DNA of 64,000 nucleotides from Ramlibacter ginsenosidimutans (GTDB lineage: Bacteria; Pseudomonadota; Gammaproteobacteria; Burkholderiales; Burkholderiaceae_C), in contig NZ_JAEPWM010000006.1 of NCBI RefSeq assembly GCF_016654015.1, forward strand, positions 62,001 through 126,000, given 5' to 3'. Made by a program: the position numbers and the translations under genes. Positions 17,448-25,354 of the stretch are shown here, piece after piece. How positions within the stretch are numbered: position 1 is the first letter of the stretch; every line of letters starts with the position of its first letter. The notes beneath the pieces were generated by a model. It saw only the letters and a program-made list of their open reading frames with translations. It did no database searches and had not been told where the DNA came from.

Positions 17448-17656
17448 GAGAGTTTCAACGCCATCGCGGTTGGTCGCCGGGGTGGTGGCGAGAGGGAACG
17501 AAGCGTGCGTGGCGCAGGGAAGCGTTGCTCCCCACAGGCGCAAATGCACCCTTCGTGCCCGGAACCCCAGGGTTCCAGACAAGTGGCTCGGGGCCATCAA
17601 GGCGCGGAATCATTTCCGCGACGCCTCACGAGCACAAGAAGAGAAGGAGCATTTCC
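17448..17656 (+). promoter_or_regulatory. Structured 209-nt infC-rpmI intergenic region
   Basis: No gene. Two clear hairpins occur: GGAACCC-CA-GGGTTCC (17561-17576) and CGCGGAA-TCAT-TTCCGCG (17603-17620). The rpmI Shine-Dalgarno AAGGAG (17644-17649) follows. In enterobacteria and Bacillus, L20 represses this operon through a leader RNA at this point; an equivalent here is plausible but unproven. Confidence 0.4.
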
Positions 17657-17860
17657 ATGCCCAAGATGAAGACCAAGAGCGGAGCGAAGAAGCGCTTCCG
17701 CGTGCGTCCCGGCGGGACCGTCAAGCGCGGCCAGGCCTTCAAGCGTCACATCCTGACCAAGAAGACCACCAAGAACAAGCGCCACCTGCGTGGACCGACC
17801 GCTGTGCATGAGACCAACATGGGTCACATGGCGCAGATGTTGCCGTTCGCCGGCCTGTAA
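17657..17860 (+). CDS. rpmI: 50S ribosomal protein L35
   Basis: A 67-residue basic protein, [20 protein letters not shown]...[19 protein letters not shown], the invariant L35 sequence pattern. AAGGAG lies 7 nt upstream of the ATG. It is 24 nt upstream of rplT and belongs to the infC-rpmI-rplT operon. Confidence 0.97.
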   Translation: MPKMKTKSGAKKRFRVRPGGTVKRGQAFKRHILTKKTTKNKRHLRGPTAVHETNMGHMAQMLPFAGL

Positions 17861-17884
17861 CCCATTGACCCAAGGAGAACACAC

Positions 17885-18244
17885 ATGCCTCGAGTCAAAC
17901 GTGGTGTAACGGCCCGCGCCCGTCACAAGAAGGTCCTCGCCCTCGCCAAGGGCTTCCGCGGCCGCCGCGGCAACGTCTTCCGCATCGCCAAGGAAGCGGT
18001 GATGAAGGCGGGGCAGTACGCGTACCGCGACCGCCGTACCAAGAAGCGCGTCTTCCGCCAGCTGTGGATCGCCCGTATCAACGCCGCCGCGCGTGCGAAC
18101 GGCCTGACCTACAGCCAGTTCGCCAACGGGATCCGCAAGGCCGGCATCGACATCGACCGCAAGGTCCTGGCCGATATCGCCTACCACGACCCCGCAGCGT
18201 TCACCGGCATCGTGAACCAGGTGAAGGCCAAGCTGGCTGCCTGA
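17885..18244 (+). CDS. rplT: 50S ribosomal protein L20
   Basis: A 119-residue protein of standard length. [62 protein letters not shown] is the canonical L20 N-terminus. It binds 23S rRNA early in 50S assembly and in other bacteria autoregulates this operon. A Shine-Dalgarno (AAGGAGAA) precedes the ATG. It is followed by a strong terminator-like hairpin just before pheS. Confidence 0.97.
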   Translation: MPRVKRGVTARARHKKVLALAKGFRGRRGNVFRIAKEAVMKAGQYAYRDRRTKKRVFRQLWIARINAAARANGLTYSQFANGIRKAGIDIDRKVLADIAYHDPAAFTGIVNQVKAKLAA

Positions 18245-18302
18245 GTTTCGCGGTGGCTGCCGCTGCCTCCGGGCGGCGGCGGCTGGTGCAAACCCACTAG
18301 GA

Positions 18303-18339
18303 CAGGGCTAGGGCTGCGAGGCGCTAGCCCTGTTTTTTT
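18303..18339 (+). terminator. Terminator/attenuator between rplT and pheS
   Basis: CAGGGCTAG (18303-18311) pairs perfectly with CTAGCCCTG (18324-18332) around a 12-nt loop and is followed by seven T residues (18333-18339). pheS starts 8 nt after the T-run. An intrinsic terminator this close to the start codon suggests partial read-through or attenuation of pheST. Confidence 0.8.
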
Positions 18340-18346
18340 CTCTCCC

Positions 18347-19405
18347 ATGACCCAAGAATTCGACTCCATCGTCGCCGGCGCGCGTGACGCCTTCGCCAGG
18401 GCGGGCACGCCCGCGGAGCTGGAGAACGCCAAGGCGCAGTACGTCGGCAAGTCCGGCCGCATCACCGAGCTGATGAAGGGCCTGGCCGCGCTCTCCGTGG
18501 AGGAGAAGAAGACGCGCGGCGCCGCGATCAACCAGGCCAAGCAGGCGATCGAGGCGGCGCTCACGCAGCGGCGCCGCTCGCTTGCCGACGCGGAGCTCGA
18601 GGCGCAGTTGAAGGCCGAGGCGCTGGACGTCTCGCTGCCCGGGCGCATCCGCGAGCCCGGTGGCTTGCACCCGGTGTCGCTCACGATGGAACGCATCGAG
18701 CAGATCTTCGCGAGCATGGGCTTCGATGTCGCCGACGGTCCCGAGATCGAAAGCGACTGGCACAGCTTCACCTCGCTGAACAACCCGCCTAACCATCCCG
18801 CCCGCTCGATGCAGGACACGTTCTACGTGGACATCGACGGCGACGACGGCATCCCGTACAACCTGCGGCCGCACACCAGCCCGATGCAGGTGCGTTACGC
18901 CCACCAGCACATCAAGCGCTACCAGGAGGCGGTGCAGCGGGGCGACCCGATGCCGGAGATCCGGGTGATCGCCCCGGGCCGCACCTACCGCGTGGACAGC
19001 GACGCGACGCACTCGCCGATGTTCCACCAGTGCGAAGGCCTGTGGCTCGGCGAGAACGTGAGCTTCAAGGACCTGAAGGTCGTCTTCACCGACTTCTGCC
19101 GCACCTTCTTCGAGAGCGACGACCTGGCGCTGCGCTTCCGGCCCAGCTTCTTCCCGTTCACGGAGCCCTCCGCCGAGATCGACATCCAGTTCCAGAGCGG
19201 CCCGCTGGCCGGCCGCTGGCTGGAAGTCGCCGGCTCCGGCCAGGTGCACCCGACGGTGGTGCGCAACATGGGCCTGGATCCCGAGAAGCACATCGGCTTC
19301 GCCTTCGGCATGGGTCCGGATCGCCTGACCATGCTGCGCTACGGCGTCAACGACCTGCGCCTGTTCTTCGACGGCGACATCCGCTTCCTGAAGCAATTCC
19401 GATAA
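18347..19405 (+). CDS. pheS: Phenylalanine--tRNA ligase alpha subunit
   Basis: A 352-residue catalytic subunit. An N-terminal coiled-coil region (residues ~1-85, [26 protein letters not shown]) is followed by the class II core: [33 protein letters not shown] (motif 2 region), the FHQCEGLWL loop, and [22 protein letters not shown] (motif 3). It forms an alpha2-beta2 enzyme with PheT, encoded 2 nt downstream. No Shine-Dalgarno is present: the ATG directly follows TTTTTTTCTCTCCC from the terminator, so translation may depend on a U-rich leader or S1 binding. Confidence 0.97.
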   Translation: MTQEFDSIVAGARDAFARAGTPAELENAKAQYVGKSGRITELMKGLAALSVEEKKTRGAAINQAKQAIEAALTQRRRSLADAELEAQLKAEALDVSLPGRIREPGGLHPVSLTMERIEQIFASMGFDVADGPEIESDWHSFTSLNNPPNHPARSMQDTFYVDIDGDDGIPYNLRPHTSPMQVRYAHQHIKRYQEAVQRGDPMPEIRVIAPGRTYRVDSDATHSPMFHQCEGLWLGENVSFKDLKVVFTDFCRTFFESDDLALRFRPSFFPFTEPSAEIDIQFQSGPLAGRWLEVAGSGQVHPTVVRNMGLDPEKHIGFAFGMGPDRLTMLRYGVNDLRLFFDGDIRFLKQFR

Positions 19406-19407
19406 CC

Positions 19408-21825
19408 ATGCAATTCCCCGAGTCCTGGCTGCGCGCGTTCTGCAATCCGCCGCTGACCACCCAACAGATCGCCGACACGCTCACCATGGGCGGGCTCGAG
19501 GTCGAGGACCTGCGCCCGGTCGCGCCGCCTTTCAGCAAGGTGGTCGTCGGCGAGATCAGGGAAGCGGTGCAGCACCCCAACGCCGACCGCCTGCGCGTGT
19601 GCCAGGTGGACGTGGGGCAGGGCGCCTTGCTGAACATCGTCTGCGGTGCGCCGAACGCGCGCGTGGGCATCCGCGTTCCGACCGCCCTCGTGGGCGCCGA
19701 GCTGCCCCCCGGCGAGGACGGCAAGCCTTTCGCGATCAAGCTCGGCAAGCTGCGCGGCGTCGAGAGCCAGGGCATGCTGTGCTCGGCGCGCGAGCTGCAG
19801 CTCTCCGACGACCACGGCGGCCTGCTGGAGCTGGATGCCTCCGCGCCGATCGGCAAGAACGTGCGCGAGGTGCTGAACCTCGACGACCACGTGTTCACGC
19901 TCAAGCTCACCCCGAACCTCGCGCACGCGCTCTCCGTGTACGGCGTGGCCCGCGAGCTGTCCGCACTCACCGGCGCGCCCCTGATCGAGCCGAAGTTCGA
20001 GCCCGTGCCGCCGAAGACCGACGCGAAGCTGAAGGTCAAGGTGAGCGCGCCCGACCTGTGCGGGCGTTTCTCCGGCCGCGTGATCCGCAACGTCGACACC
20101 ACGGCGAAGACGCCGCAGTGGATGGTGGAGCGCCTGGCCGGCTGCGGCCAGCGCAGCGTGACGGCGCTCGTGGACATCTCGAACTACGTCATGTTCGAGT
20201 TCGGCCGGCCCTCGCACATCTTCGACTACGACAGGATCCACGGCGGGCTCGAGGTGCGCTGGGGCCGCCCCGGCGAGACGCTCAAGCTCCTGAACGGCAG
20301 CACGATCACGGTGGACGAGAAGGTCGGCGTGATCGCGGACGACCGGCAGGTCGAGTCGCTCGCCGGCATCATGGGCGGCGACGCCACCGCGGTGTCGGAC
20401 GAGACGAAGAACGTCTACGTCGAGGCCGCCTTCTGGTGGCCCGAAGCAGTGCAGGGACGCTCGCGCCGCTACAACTTCTCGACCGACGCCGGCCACCGCT
20501 TCGAGCGCGGCGTGGACCCGAGCCACACGGTCGAACACATCGAGTACATCACGCGGCTGATCCTCGAGATCTGCGGCGGCGAGCCCGGACCGATGGACGA
20601 CCAGGTGCTGAAGCTGCCGCAGCGCAAGCCGGTGCAACTGCGCGTCTCCCGTGCCTCCAAGGTGATCGGGATGGAAATCTCCGGCGCGGAATGTCTGGAC
20701 GCGTTCCGCCGGCTGCGGCTGCCCGCCACGGCGGACCAGGACGTGATTACCGTCACGCCCCCGCCTTACCGATTCGACCTTGCGATCGAGGAGGACCTCA
20801 TCGAGGAGGTCGTGCGGGTGATCGGGTACCAGAACCTGCCGACCACGCCGCCGCTCGCGCCCATCAGCGCGAAGCTGCCGCCCGAAGCTCGCCGCAGCCG
20901 CTTTGCCGTGCGCCGGCTGCTGGCGGCGCTCGGCTACCAGGAGACGATCAACTTCAGCTTCGTGGAGGCCCACTGGGAGCAGGAGCTCGCGGGCAACGCC
21001 GACCCGATCAAGCTGCTGAACCCGATCGCCAGCCAGATGAGCGTGATGCGCTCCACGCTGCTCGGCTCGCTGCTGCAGGTGCTCAAGTTCAACCTCGATC
21101 GCAAGGCGGAGCGCGTGCGCGTGTTCGAACTCGGTCGCGTGTTCCTGCGCGACCCCGGGGTGCAGACGACCGACAGCACCGTGCGCGGCGTGCGCCAGCC
21201 GATGAAGGTCGCGGCCCTGGCCTATGGCTCGCCCGACGGCCTGCAATGGGGCCGCAAGGCGCAGGCCGTGGACTTCTACGACATGAAGGGCGACGTGCAG
21301 GCGCTGCTGTCCCCCTTGCAGGCCGAGTTCGTCCCGGGGTCGCATCCCGCCATGCATCCGGGCCGCTGCGCTGCCATCCGCGTGGATGGACGCGAGGTCG
21401 GCTTCGTCGGCGAACTGCACCCGCGCTGGCGCCAGCAATGGGAGTTGCCGCACACGCCCTTGCTGTTCGAGCTGGACCTCGACGTCGTGACGGCGCGCCA
21501 GGTGCCGGCCTTCGAGCCGGTCCCGCGCTTCCAGCCGGCCGAACGCGACATCGCAGTGATCGTCGGCGAGCAGGTCACACACGACCAGCTGCTGGCCGCG
21601 ATCCGCTCCGCCGAGACGGGTGGCCTCCTGCGTGATGCTTTCCTCTTCGACGTGTACAAGCCGCAGCAGGCGACGGCCGGCCTGGCGCTGGACGAGAAGA
21701 GCCTCGCCGTCCGCTTGACGCTCGCACGCAGCGACGCGACACTGACCGACGAGCAGATCGATGCGGCCGTGCGCGCGGTGGTGGAGCGGATCTCCGCGCA
21801 GTTGGGCGGCCGCCTGAGGGGATAA
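19408..21825 (+). CDS. pheT: Phenylalanine--tRNA ligase beta subunit
   Basis: An 805-residue subunit from ATG 19408. Visible modules are the EMAP-type tRNA-binding domain (VGEIREAVQHPNADRLRVCQVDVGQGALLNIVCGAPN), the B3/B4 editing domain (PQWMVERLAGCGQRSVTALVDISNYVMFEFG), the B5 domain, the inactive catalytic-like core (RRLLAALGYQETINFSFVEA), and the C-terminal ferredoxin-fold anticodon-binding domain (PVPRFQPAERDIAVIV...TGGLLRDAFLFDVYK). It follows pheS by 2 nt and precedes ihfA by 6 nt, the standard pheST-ihfA arrangement. Confidence 0.97.
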   Translation: MQFPESWLRAFCNPPLTTQQIADTLTMGGLEVEDLRPVAPPFSKVVVGEIREAVQHPNADRLRVCQVDVGQGALLNIVCGAPNARVGIRVPTALVGAELPPGEDGKPFAIKLGKLRGVESQGMLCSARELQLSDDHGGLLELDASAPIGKNVREVLNLDDHVFTLKLTPNLAHALSVYGVARELSALTGAPLIEPKFEPVPPKTDAKLKVKVSAPDLCGRFSGRVIRNVDTTAKTPQWMVERLAGCGQRSVTALVDISNYVMFEFGRPSHIFDYDRIHGGLEVRWGRPGETLKLLNGSTITVDEKVGVIADDRQVESLAGIMGGDATAVSDETKNVYVEAAFWWPEAVQGRSRRYNFSTDAGHRFERGVDPSHTVEHIEYITRLILEICGGEPGPMDDQVLKLPQRKPVQLRVSRASKVIGMEISGAECLDAFRRLRLPATADQDVITVTPPPYRFDLAIEEDLIEEVVRVIGYQNLPTTPPLAPISAKLPPEARRSRFAVRRLLAALGYQETINFSFVEAHWEQELAGNADPIKLLNPIASQMSVMRSTLLGSLLQVLKFNLDRKAERVRVFELGRVFLRDPGVQTTDSTVRGVRQPMKVAALAYGSPDGLQWGRKAQAVDFYDMKGDVQALLSPLQAEFVPGSHPAMHPGRCAAIRVDGREVGFVGELHPRWRQQWELPHTPLLFELDLDVVTARQVPAFEPVPRFQPAERDIAVIVGEQVTHDQLLAAIRSAETGGLLRDAFLFDVYKPQQATAGLALDEKSLAVRLTLARSDATLTDEQIDAAVRAVVERISAQLGGRLRG

Positions 21826-21831
21826 CGACGC

Positions 21832-22209
21832 ATGGCGGATCTCGCAACAACAAGCACGGCAATCAAGCCAGGGGACATCATGGAGTTTGCCGTCGAGAGC
21901 CTGGAGACGCCGGCGCTGACCAAGGCGCAACTGGCGGAACTGCTGTTCGAGCAGATCGGGCTCAACAAGCGCGAGTCCAAGGACATGATCGATGCGTTCT
22001 TCGACCTGATCTCAGGCAGCCTGGTGGAAGGCAAGGACGTGAAGATCTCGGGCTTCGGCAACTTCCAGATCCGCACCAAGGCGCCGCGGCCGGGCCGCAA
22101 CCCGCGCACCGGCGAAGCCATCCCGATCGACGCGCGCCGCGTCGTCACCTTCCACGCCAGCCACAAGCTCAAGGAACAGATCCAGGGCAACGGGTCGTCC
22201 GAGGGCTAG
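21832..22209 (+). CDS. ihfA: Integration host factor subunit alpha
   Basis: A 125-residue protein from ATG 21832. The HU/IHF fold begins at [36 protein letters not shown]. The DNA-intercalating beta-arm is intact ([30 protein letters not shown], with Pro in RNPRTG). It is longer than E. coli IhfA (99 residues) owing to an N-terminal extension of ~26 residues; an internal ATG at 21880 ([15 protein letters not shown]) is a possible shorter start. IhfA pairs with IhfB to bend DNA at promoters and recombination sites. It lies 6 nt after pheT and shares its transcript. Confidence 0.95.
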   Translation: MADLATTSTAIKPGDIMEFAVESLETPALTKAQLAELLFEQIGLNKRESKDMIDAFFDLISGSLVEGKDVKISGFGNFQIRTKAPRPGRNPRTGEAIPIDARRVVTFHASHKLKEQIQGNGSSEG

Positions 22210-22228
22210 GGCGGGCAACGCAACACCC

Positions 22229-22338
22229 AACATCCGGACGCAGAAGACGCAGAGGTTGCGCAGAGGCCGCAGAAAAAACCCTTTAAAGGATTTCGTTCCC
22301 CTTTTGCGTCTTCTGCGAAACCTCTGCGTCCGGTTGTT
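22229..22338. repeat. Inverted array of degenerate ACGCAGAGG-type repeats
   Basis: The left arm begins CAACATCCGGACGCAGAAG and continues with ACGCAGAGG and GCGCAGAGG units. The right arm (22301-22338), reverse-complemented, begins CAACAACCGGACGCAGAGG and continues with CGCAGAAGACGC. The outer 15 nt (CAACAtCCGGACGCA) pair almost perfectly. The array lies between ihfA and the MerR gene and could fold into a long hairpin. Similar GACGCAGAG-type intergenic repeats recur, to my recollection, in environmental betaproteobacteria. Confidence 0.6.
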
Positions 22339-22465
22339 GGCCTTGCTGTGTAAGCGTTTTGCGCTACGCCAAAGCAACATCCGCAGCGGCCTGCTGCGGC
22401 CCCGCTTTGCATCCGCGGCCAGTTAGAGTAACCTCGAAGCTTTCTCTCCTAGTAGATTGATTTCA

Positions 22466-22918
22466 ATGGAGAAAGGCCTCCCGGCCATCCCGGCCAAGCG
22501 CTACTTCACCATCGGTGAAGTCAGCGAGCTGTGCGGCGTCAAGCCGCACGTGCTACGGTATTGGGAGCAGGAGTTCACGCAGCTGCGCCCGATGAAGCGG
22601 CGGGGCAACCGGCGCTACTACCAGCACCACGAGGTGCTGATGATCCGGCGCATCCGCGACCTGCTGTACGACCAGGGCTTCACCATCAGCGGCGCCCGCA
22701 ACAAGCTGCAGGAAATCGTGCAGGGCGAGCGCGACAAGCGCCGCGCGGGCGAGGTGATGCTCGAAGGCGTCGAGGTCATCGAGGTCGAGGAGTCCTCCTT
22801 CGGCGAGAGCCAGTTCGAGGATATTCCGCCGGACGAGCGCGACGCGATCACGTACAAGCTGCAACTGCTCAAGCGCGAGCTCTTCGAGATCCGCGACCTG
22901 CTCGGTTCGTTTCACTGA
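22466..22918 (+). CDS. MerR-family transcriptional regulator (post-ihfA type)
   Basis: A 150-residue protein from ATG 22466 (MEKGLPAIPAKRYFTIGEVSELCGVKPHVLRYWEQEF); a TTG at 22457 is an alternative. The winged HTH is intact (FTIGEVSELCGVKPHVLRYWE, MKRRGNRRYYQHHEVLMIRRIRDLLYDQGFTISGARNKLQE). It lacks the metal-binding cysteines of MerR/CueR. The acidic C-terminus (EVIEVEESSFGESQFEDIPPDER) ends in a helix. This orphan MerR-like regulator follows pheST-ihfA in many proteobacteria; its targets are generally not known. Confidence 0.88.
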   Translation: MEKGLPAIPAKRYFTIGEVSELCGVKPHVLRYWEQEFTQLRPMKRRGNRRYYQHHEVLMIRRIRDLLYDQGFTISGARNKLQEIVQGERDKRRAGEVMLEGVEVIEVEESSFGESQFEDIPPDERDAITYKLQLLKRELFEIRDLLGSFH

Positions 22919-22945
22919 TCCGCGAAAGTGGCCCGCGCGTCGGGC

Positions 22946-22951
22946 TATAAT
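22946..22951 (+). promoter_or_regulatory. -10 box of the proline tRNA gene
   Basis: A perfect TATAAT hexamer lies 9 nt upstream of the mature tRNA 5' end. No strong -35 could be chosen with confidence. Confidence 0.6.
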
Positions 22952-22960
22952 CGCGGGCTT

Positions 22961-23037
22961 CGGCGTGTAGCGCAGCCTGGTAGCGCACTTGCATGGGGTG
23001 CAAGGGGTCGCGAGTTCGAATCCCGCCACGCCGACCA
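22961..23037 (+). tRNA. tRNA-Pro (GGG anticodon)
   Basis: A 77-nt gene including encoded CCA. The acceptor stem CGGCGTG/CACGCCG pairs fully. The D-loop carries AGCGCAGCCTGGTAGCGC. The anticodon stem CTTGC/GCAAG encloses ATGGGGT, giving anticodon GGG (Pro, CCC codons). The T-arm contains GTTCGAATC. An intrinsic terminator follows 8 nt later. Confidence 0.95.
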
Positions 23038-23045
23038 ACGACACG

Positions 23046-23079
23046 AAAGCCCGGTTTCCGCAAGGAGGCCGGGCTTTTT
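23046..23079 (+). terminator. Intrinsic terminator after tRNA-Pro
   Basis: AAAGCCCGG (23046-23054) pairs with CCGGGCTTT (23069-23077) and runs into a five-T tract. The remaining sequence to 23297 (about 218 nt) holds no gene that I can support. Confidence 0.88.
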
Positions 23080-23297
23080 CGTTGGTGCCGCGCGACGACC
23101 AGCTCGCCCGCGCGGTTGCCACCCGGCAGCTCGCCCCCGGCACGCCGAGGTTGGCGACGCGGAGGGCGGCGGGCAGGTCGCCCACGGTCACATCCACACT
23201 CGCGGGTCCATTGCTGTCGTGCCTCCCTGGCAGGCTGCGCCGGCACCGACAGGGCCCCGGGGGCGCAGGCAAGCCCCTCGGGGCATAATCGTCGGGC

Positions 23298-24188
23298 ATG
23301 GCCTCCGTCGTATTCGCTGACCTCGTAGGTAGCACCGGGATCTTCGAGCGGCTCGGCGACCAGACCGCCGGGCGGTTCGTCACCCAGCTGACGACCGCGC
23401 TCGCCAAGATCTTCGAGCAGCACAACGGCCACGTCGTCAAGCTGCTGGGCGACGGCCTGTTCGTCGTGTTTCCCGAGGAGAGCCAGGCCATCGTCGCCTG
23501 CATGGCCATCCAGGAACGCCTCGCGCAGAAGCCCGTCCGCCCCGGCGGCGTCGGCCGGCCCGTGCAGATGCAGATGGGCATCGAGTCCGGCGAGGTGGTC
23601 GAAATCGAGGGCGACGTCTACGGCGATGCGGTGAACAGCGCCGCCCGGCTGGCGGACCTCGCGGGCGCGGACACGATCCTCACGACCCAACGCGTGCGCG
23701 ACGCGCTGCCGGCCGACATGCACGACAAGCTGCGCAAACTCGGGCCCATGTACCTGCGCGGCAAGGCCGAAGTGACGGAGGTGTACCGCGTGGAGTGGCA
23801 GCCCGAGCGCGATGCCGAAGCGACGGTGATGGGCGTGTCCATGTTCGGCCAGCCGCCCGAGTCGCACCTCGAGCTGCATTTCGGCTCCCTCGTGCGCCAG
23901 CTGGAACCGCGCGGCGAGCCGATCACGCTGGGCCGCTCCGCCACGGCGGACGTCAACGTGAACGACACGCGCGTCTCGCGCGTGCACGCCACCATCGAAT
24001 GGCGCGGCGGGCACTACGTGCTGCTCGATGCTTCCAGCTTCGGCACGTGGGTGTATTTCGGCAGCCAGCCGGAGCCCGTGGTGTTGCGCCGCACCGAGTG
24101 CTACCTGGTGGGGCAAGGGCTCATCGCGCTGGGCTGCGACCGCAACGCCGAAGCCGCGCCGATCGCCTCCTTCGCCGTAGTCATCTGA
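23298..24188 (+). CDS. Adenylate/guanylate cyclase-domain protein with FHA domain
   Basis: A 296-residue protein. Residues 1-~165 form a class III nucleotide cyclase homology domain (VVFADLVGSTGIFERLGD with the metal-binding Asp; HNGHVVKLLGDGLFVVFPE; GIESGEVVEIEGDVYGDAVNSAARLADLA; LRGKAEVTEVYRV). Residues ~195-296 are an FHA phosphothreonine-binding domain (ITLGRSATADVNVNDTRVSRVHATIEWRGGHYVLLDASSFGTWVYF, with Arg, Ser and His in the GR/SRxH positions). It is followed 4 nt later by another FHA protein and then a Ser/Thr kinase, so it is a likely kinase substrate or reader. Cyclase activity is unproven. Confidence 0.88.
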   Translation: MASVVFADLVGSTGIFERLGDQTAGRFVTQLTTALAKIFEQHNGHVVKLLGDGLFVVFPEESQAIVACMAIQERLAQKPVRPGGVGRPVQMQMGIESGEVVEIEGDVYGDAVNSAARLADLAGADTILTTQRVRDALPADMHDKLRKLGPMYLRGKAEVTEVYRVEWQPERDAEATVMGVSMFGQPPESHLELHFGSLVRQLEPRGEPITLGRSATADVNVNDTRVSRVHATIEWRGGHYVLLDASSFGTWVYFGSQPEPVVLRRTECYLVGQGLIALGCDRNAEAAPIASFAVVI

Positions 24189-24192
24189 GCCC

Positions 24193-25290
24193 ATGGCCCT
24201 CCACCTGCATGTCCGCGGTCCCGGGCTGGACGTGCATCGACGCCTCGAGGAAGGCGACCCTGCGCTGGTGCTGGGCCGCGACACGGACTGCGCCGTCTGC
24301 CTGCCCGACCCCGAGCGCAACATATCGCGCCGCCACCTGAGCGTGTGGAACGAAGGCGGCCAGTTGCACTTCCACGTGCTCTCGGTGGTCAACGGCATCG
24401 AGACCGCGCAGGGCGAACTGCCACCCGGCGCACGCGGCGTGCTCGCGCGCGGCGAGGTCATCGCCTTGTCGGCGTACCGCATCGAGGTCGCAGCCGCGGC
24501 GGCAGCGGCGAACGCGGCAAGGCCGGCCGATGCATGGGCGGAGTTCGAGCGGCAGGCCGCGCAACTCGTGCGGGAAGGCGACGGCGCGACGGTGCCCGCT
24601 GGGCCCGATGCGGACGATCCTTTCGAATGGGGCTTCCACAGCACCTTCGGCCCCGACTCCGGGCGCGGCGACCTGGACGCGGAGGCGCTGCAGCCCGCGC
24701 ACGACCTGCAGCCGTTCCTGCGCGGGCTGGGCGTGGAAGCGCAAGCGAGCTTCACGCAGGGCGCACTGGAAAACCTCGGGCGCGTGACGCGGATCGCGCT
24801 GCTGGGACTGCTGCAGGCGGCGCAGGCAGCGGCCGTCGCGCGGCAGGAGGCGCGTTCGGAGGACCGCAGCACGGCGGAAGTCCGCGAGCTCAATCCGCTG
24901 CGCCTGGAGGGCACGCCCGAAGACAAGCTCGGGTTCCTGTTCGGCGGGCAGCTCGCGGGCGCGGGCTTCCTGCCGCCGGACCGGGCGGTCGCACAACTGG
25001 CGGGCGAGCTCACGGCGCACCAGCATGCGATGGCGGAAGCCGCGCGGCATGCGGTGCAGGCCGTCGTGCAGGAGTTCGATCCGGAGGTCCTCAAGCAACG
25101 CCTGCTCGGAGGCGGCGCGCGCATCTTCGAGTCGGCCCGCGCATGGGACGCTTTCGTGCGTGACTACGCTGAACGGCGCGCCGAGGCGGACGAGTGGACG
25201 GCGCAGCTGATGGACCGCCACTTCGCTCGCGCCTATGCACGTGCAATGCTGCGGGCGAAACGCAACACACCGGGGCGCAACGGGGTGTGA
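24193..25290 (+). CDS. FHA-domain protein with TagH/ImpI-like C-terminal region
   Basis: A 365-residue protein. The N-terminal FHA domain (residues ~5-95) has ALVLGRDTDCAVCLPDPERNISRRHLSVWNEGG. A linker rich in Ala and acidic residues follows. The C-terminal ~190 residues (LQPFLRGLGVEAQASFTQGALENLGRVTRIALLGLLQAAQ...ARSEDRSTAEVRELNPLRLEGTPEDKLGFLFGG...QLMDRHFARAYARAM) resemble the domain attached to type VI secretion FHA proteins (TagH/ImpI), including the NPL(K/R)-type motif. No T6SS structural gene is in the window, so this may be a signalling paralogue. It forms an apparent operon with the cyclase/FHA protein and kinase. Confidence 0.8.
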   Translation: MALHLHVRGPGLDVHRRLEEGDPALVLGRDTDCAVCLPDPERNISRRHLSVWNEGGQLHFHVLSVVNGIETAQGELPPGARGVLARGEVIALSAYRIEVAAAAAAANAARPADAWAEFERQAAQLVREGDGATVPAGPDADDPFEWGFHSTFGPDSGRGDLDAEALQPAHDLQPFLRGLGVEAQASFTQGALENLGRVTRIALLGLLQAAQAAAVARQEARSEDRSTAEVRELNPLRLEGTPEDKLGFLFGGQLAGAGFLPPDRAVAQLAGELTAHQHAMAEAARHAVQAVVQEFDPEVLKQRLLGGGARIFESARAWDAFVRDYAERRAEADEWTAQLMDRHFARAYARAMLRAKRNTPGRNGV

Positions 25291-25354
25291 GGAAGCCCGT
25301 CCGGCACAGGGGGCCCGGCTAGAATGCGTTTCCACCTGTATCCCATGGCCTGAT

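Noticed and set aside
18253-18300. Possible Phe leader peptide before pheS
   Set aside because: The only short frame there (GTG 18253 to TAG 18300) encodes Ala/Arg residues with no Phe codon.
22970-23100. Minus-strand peptide GVAGFELATPCTPCKCATRLRYTP
   Set aside because: This is the antisense translation of the proline tRNA gene, not a protein.
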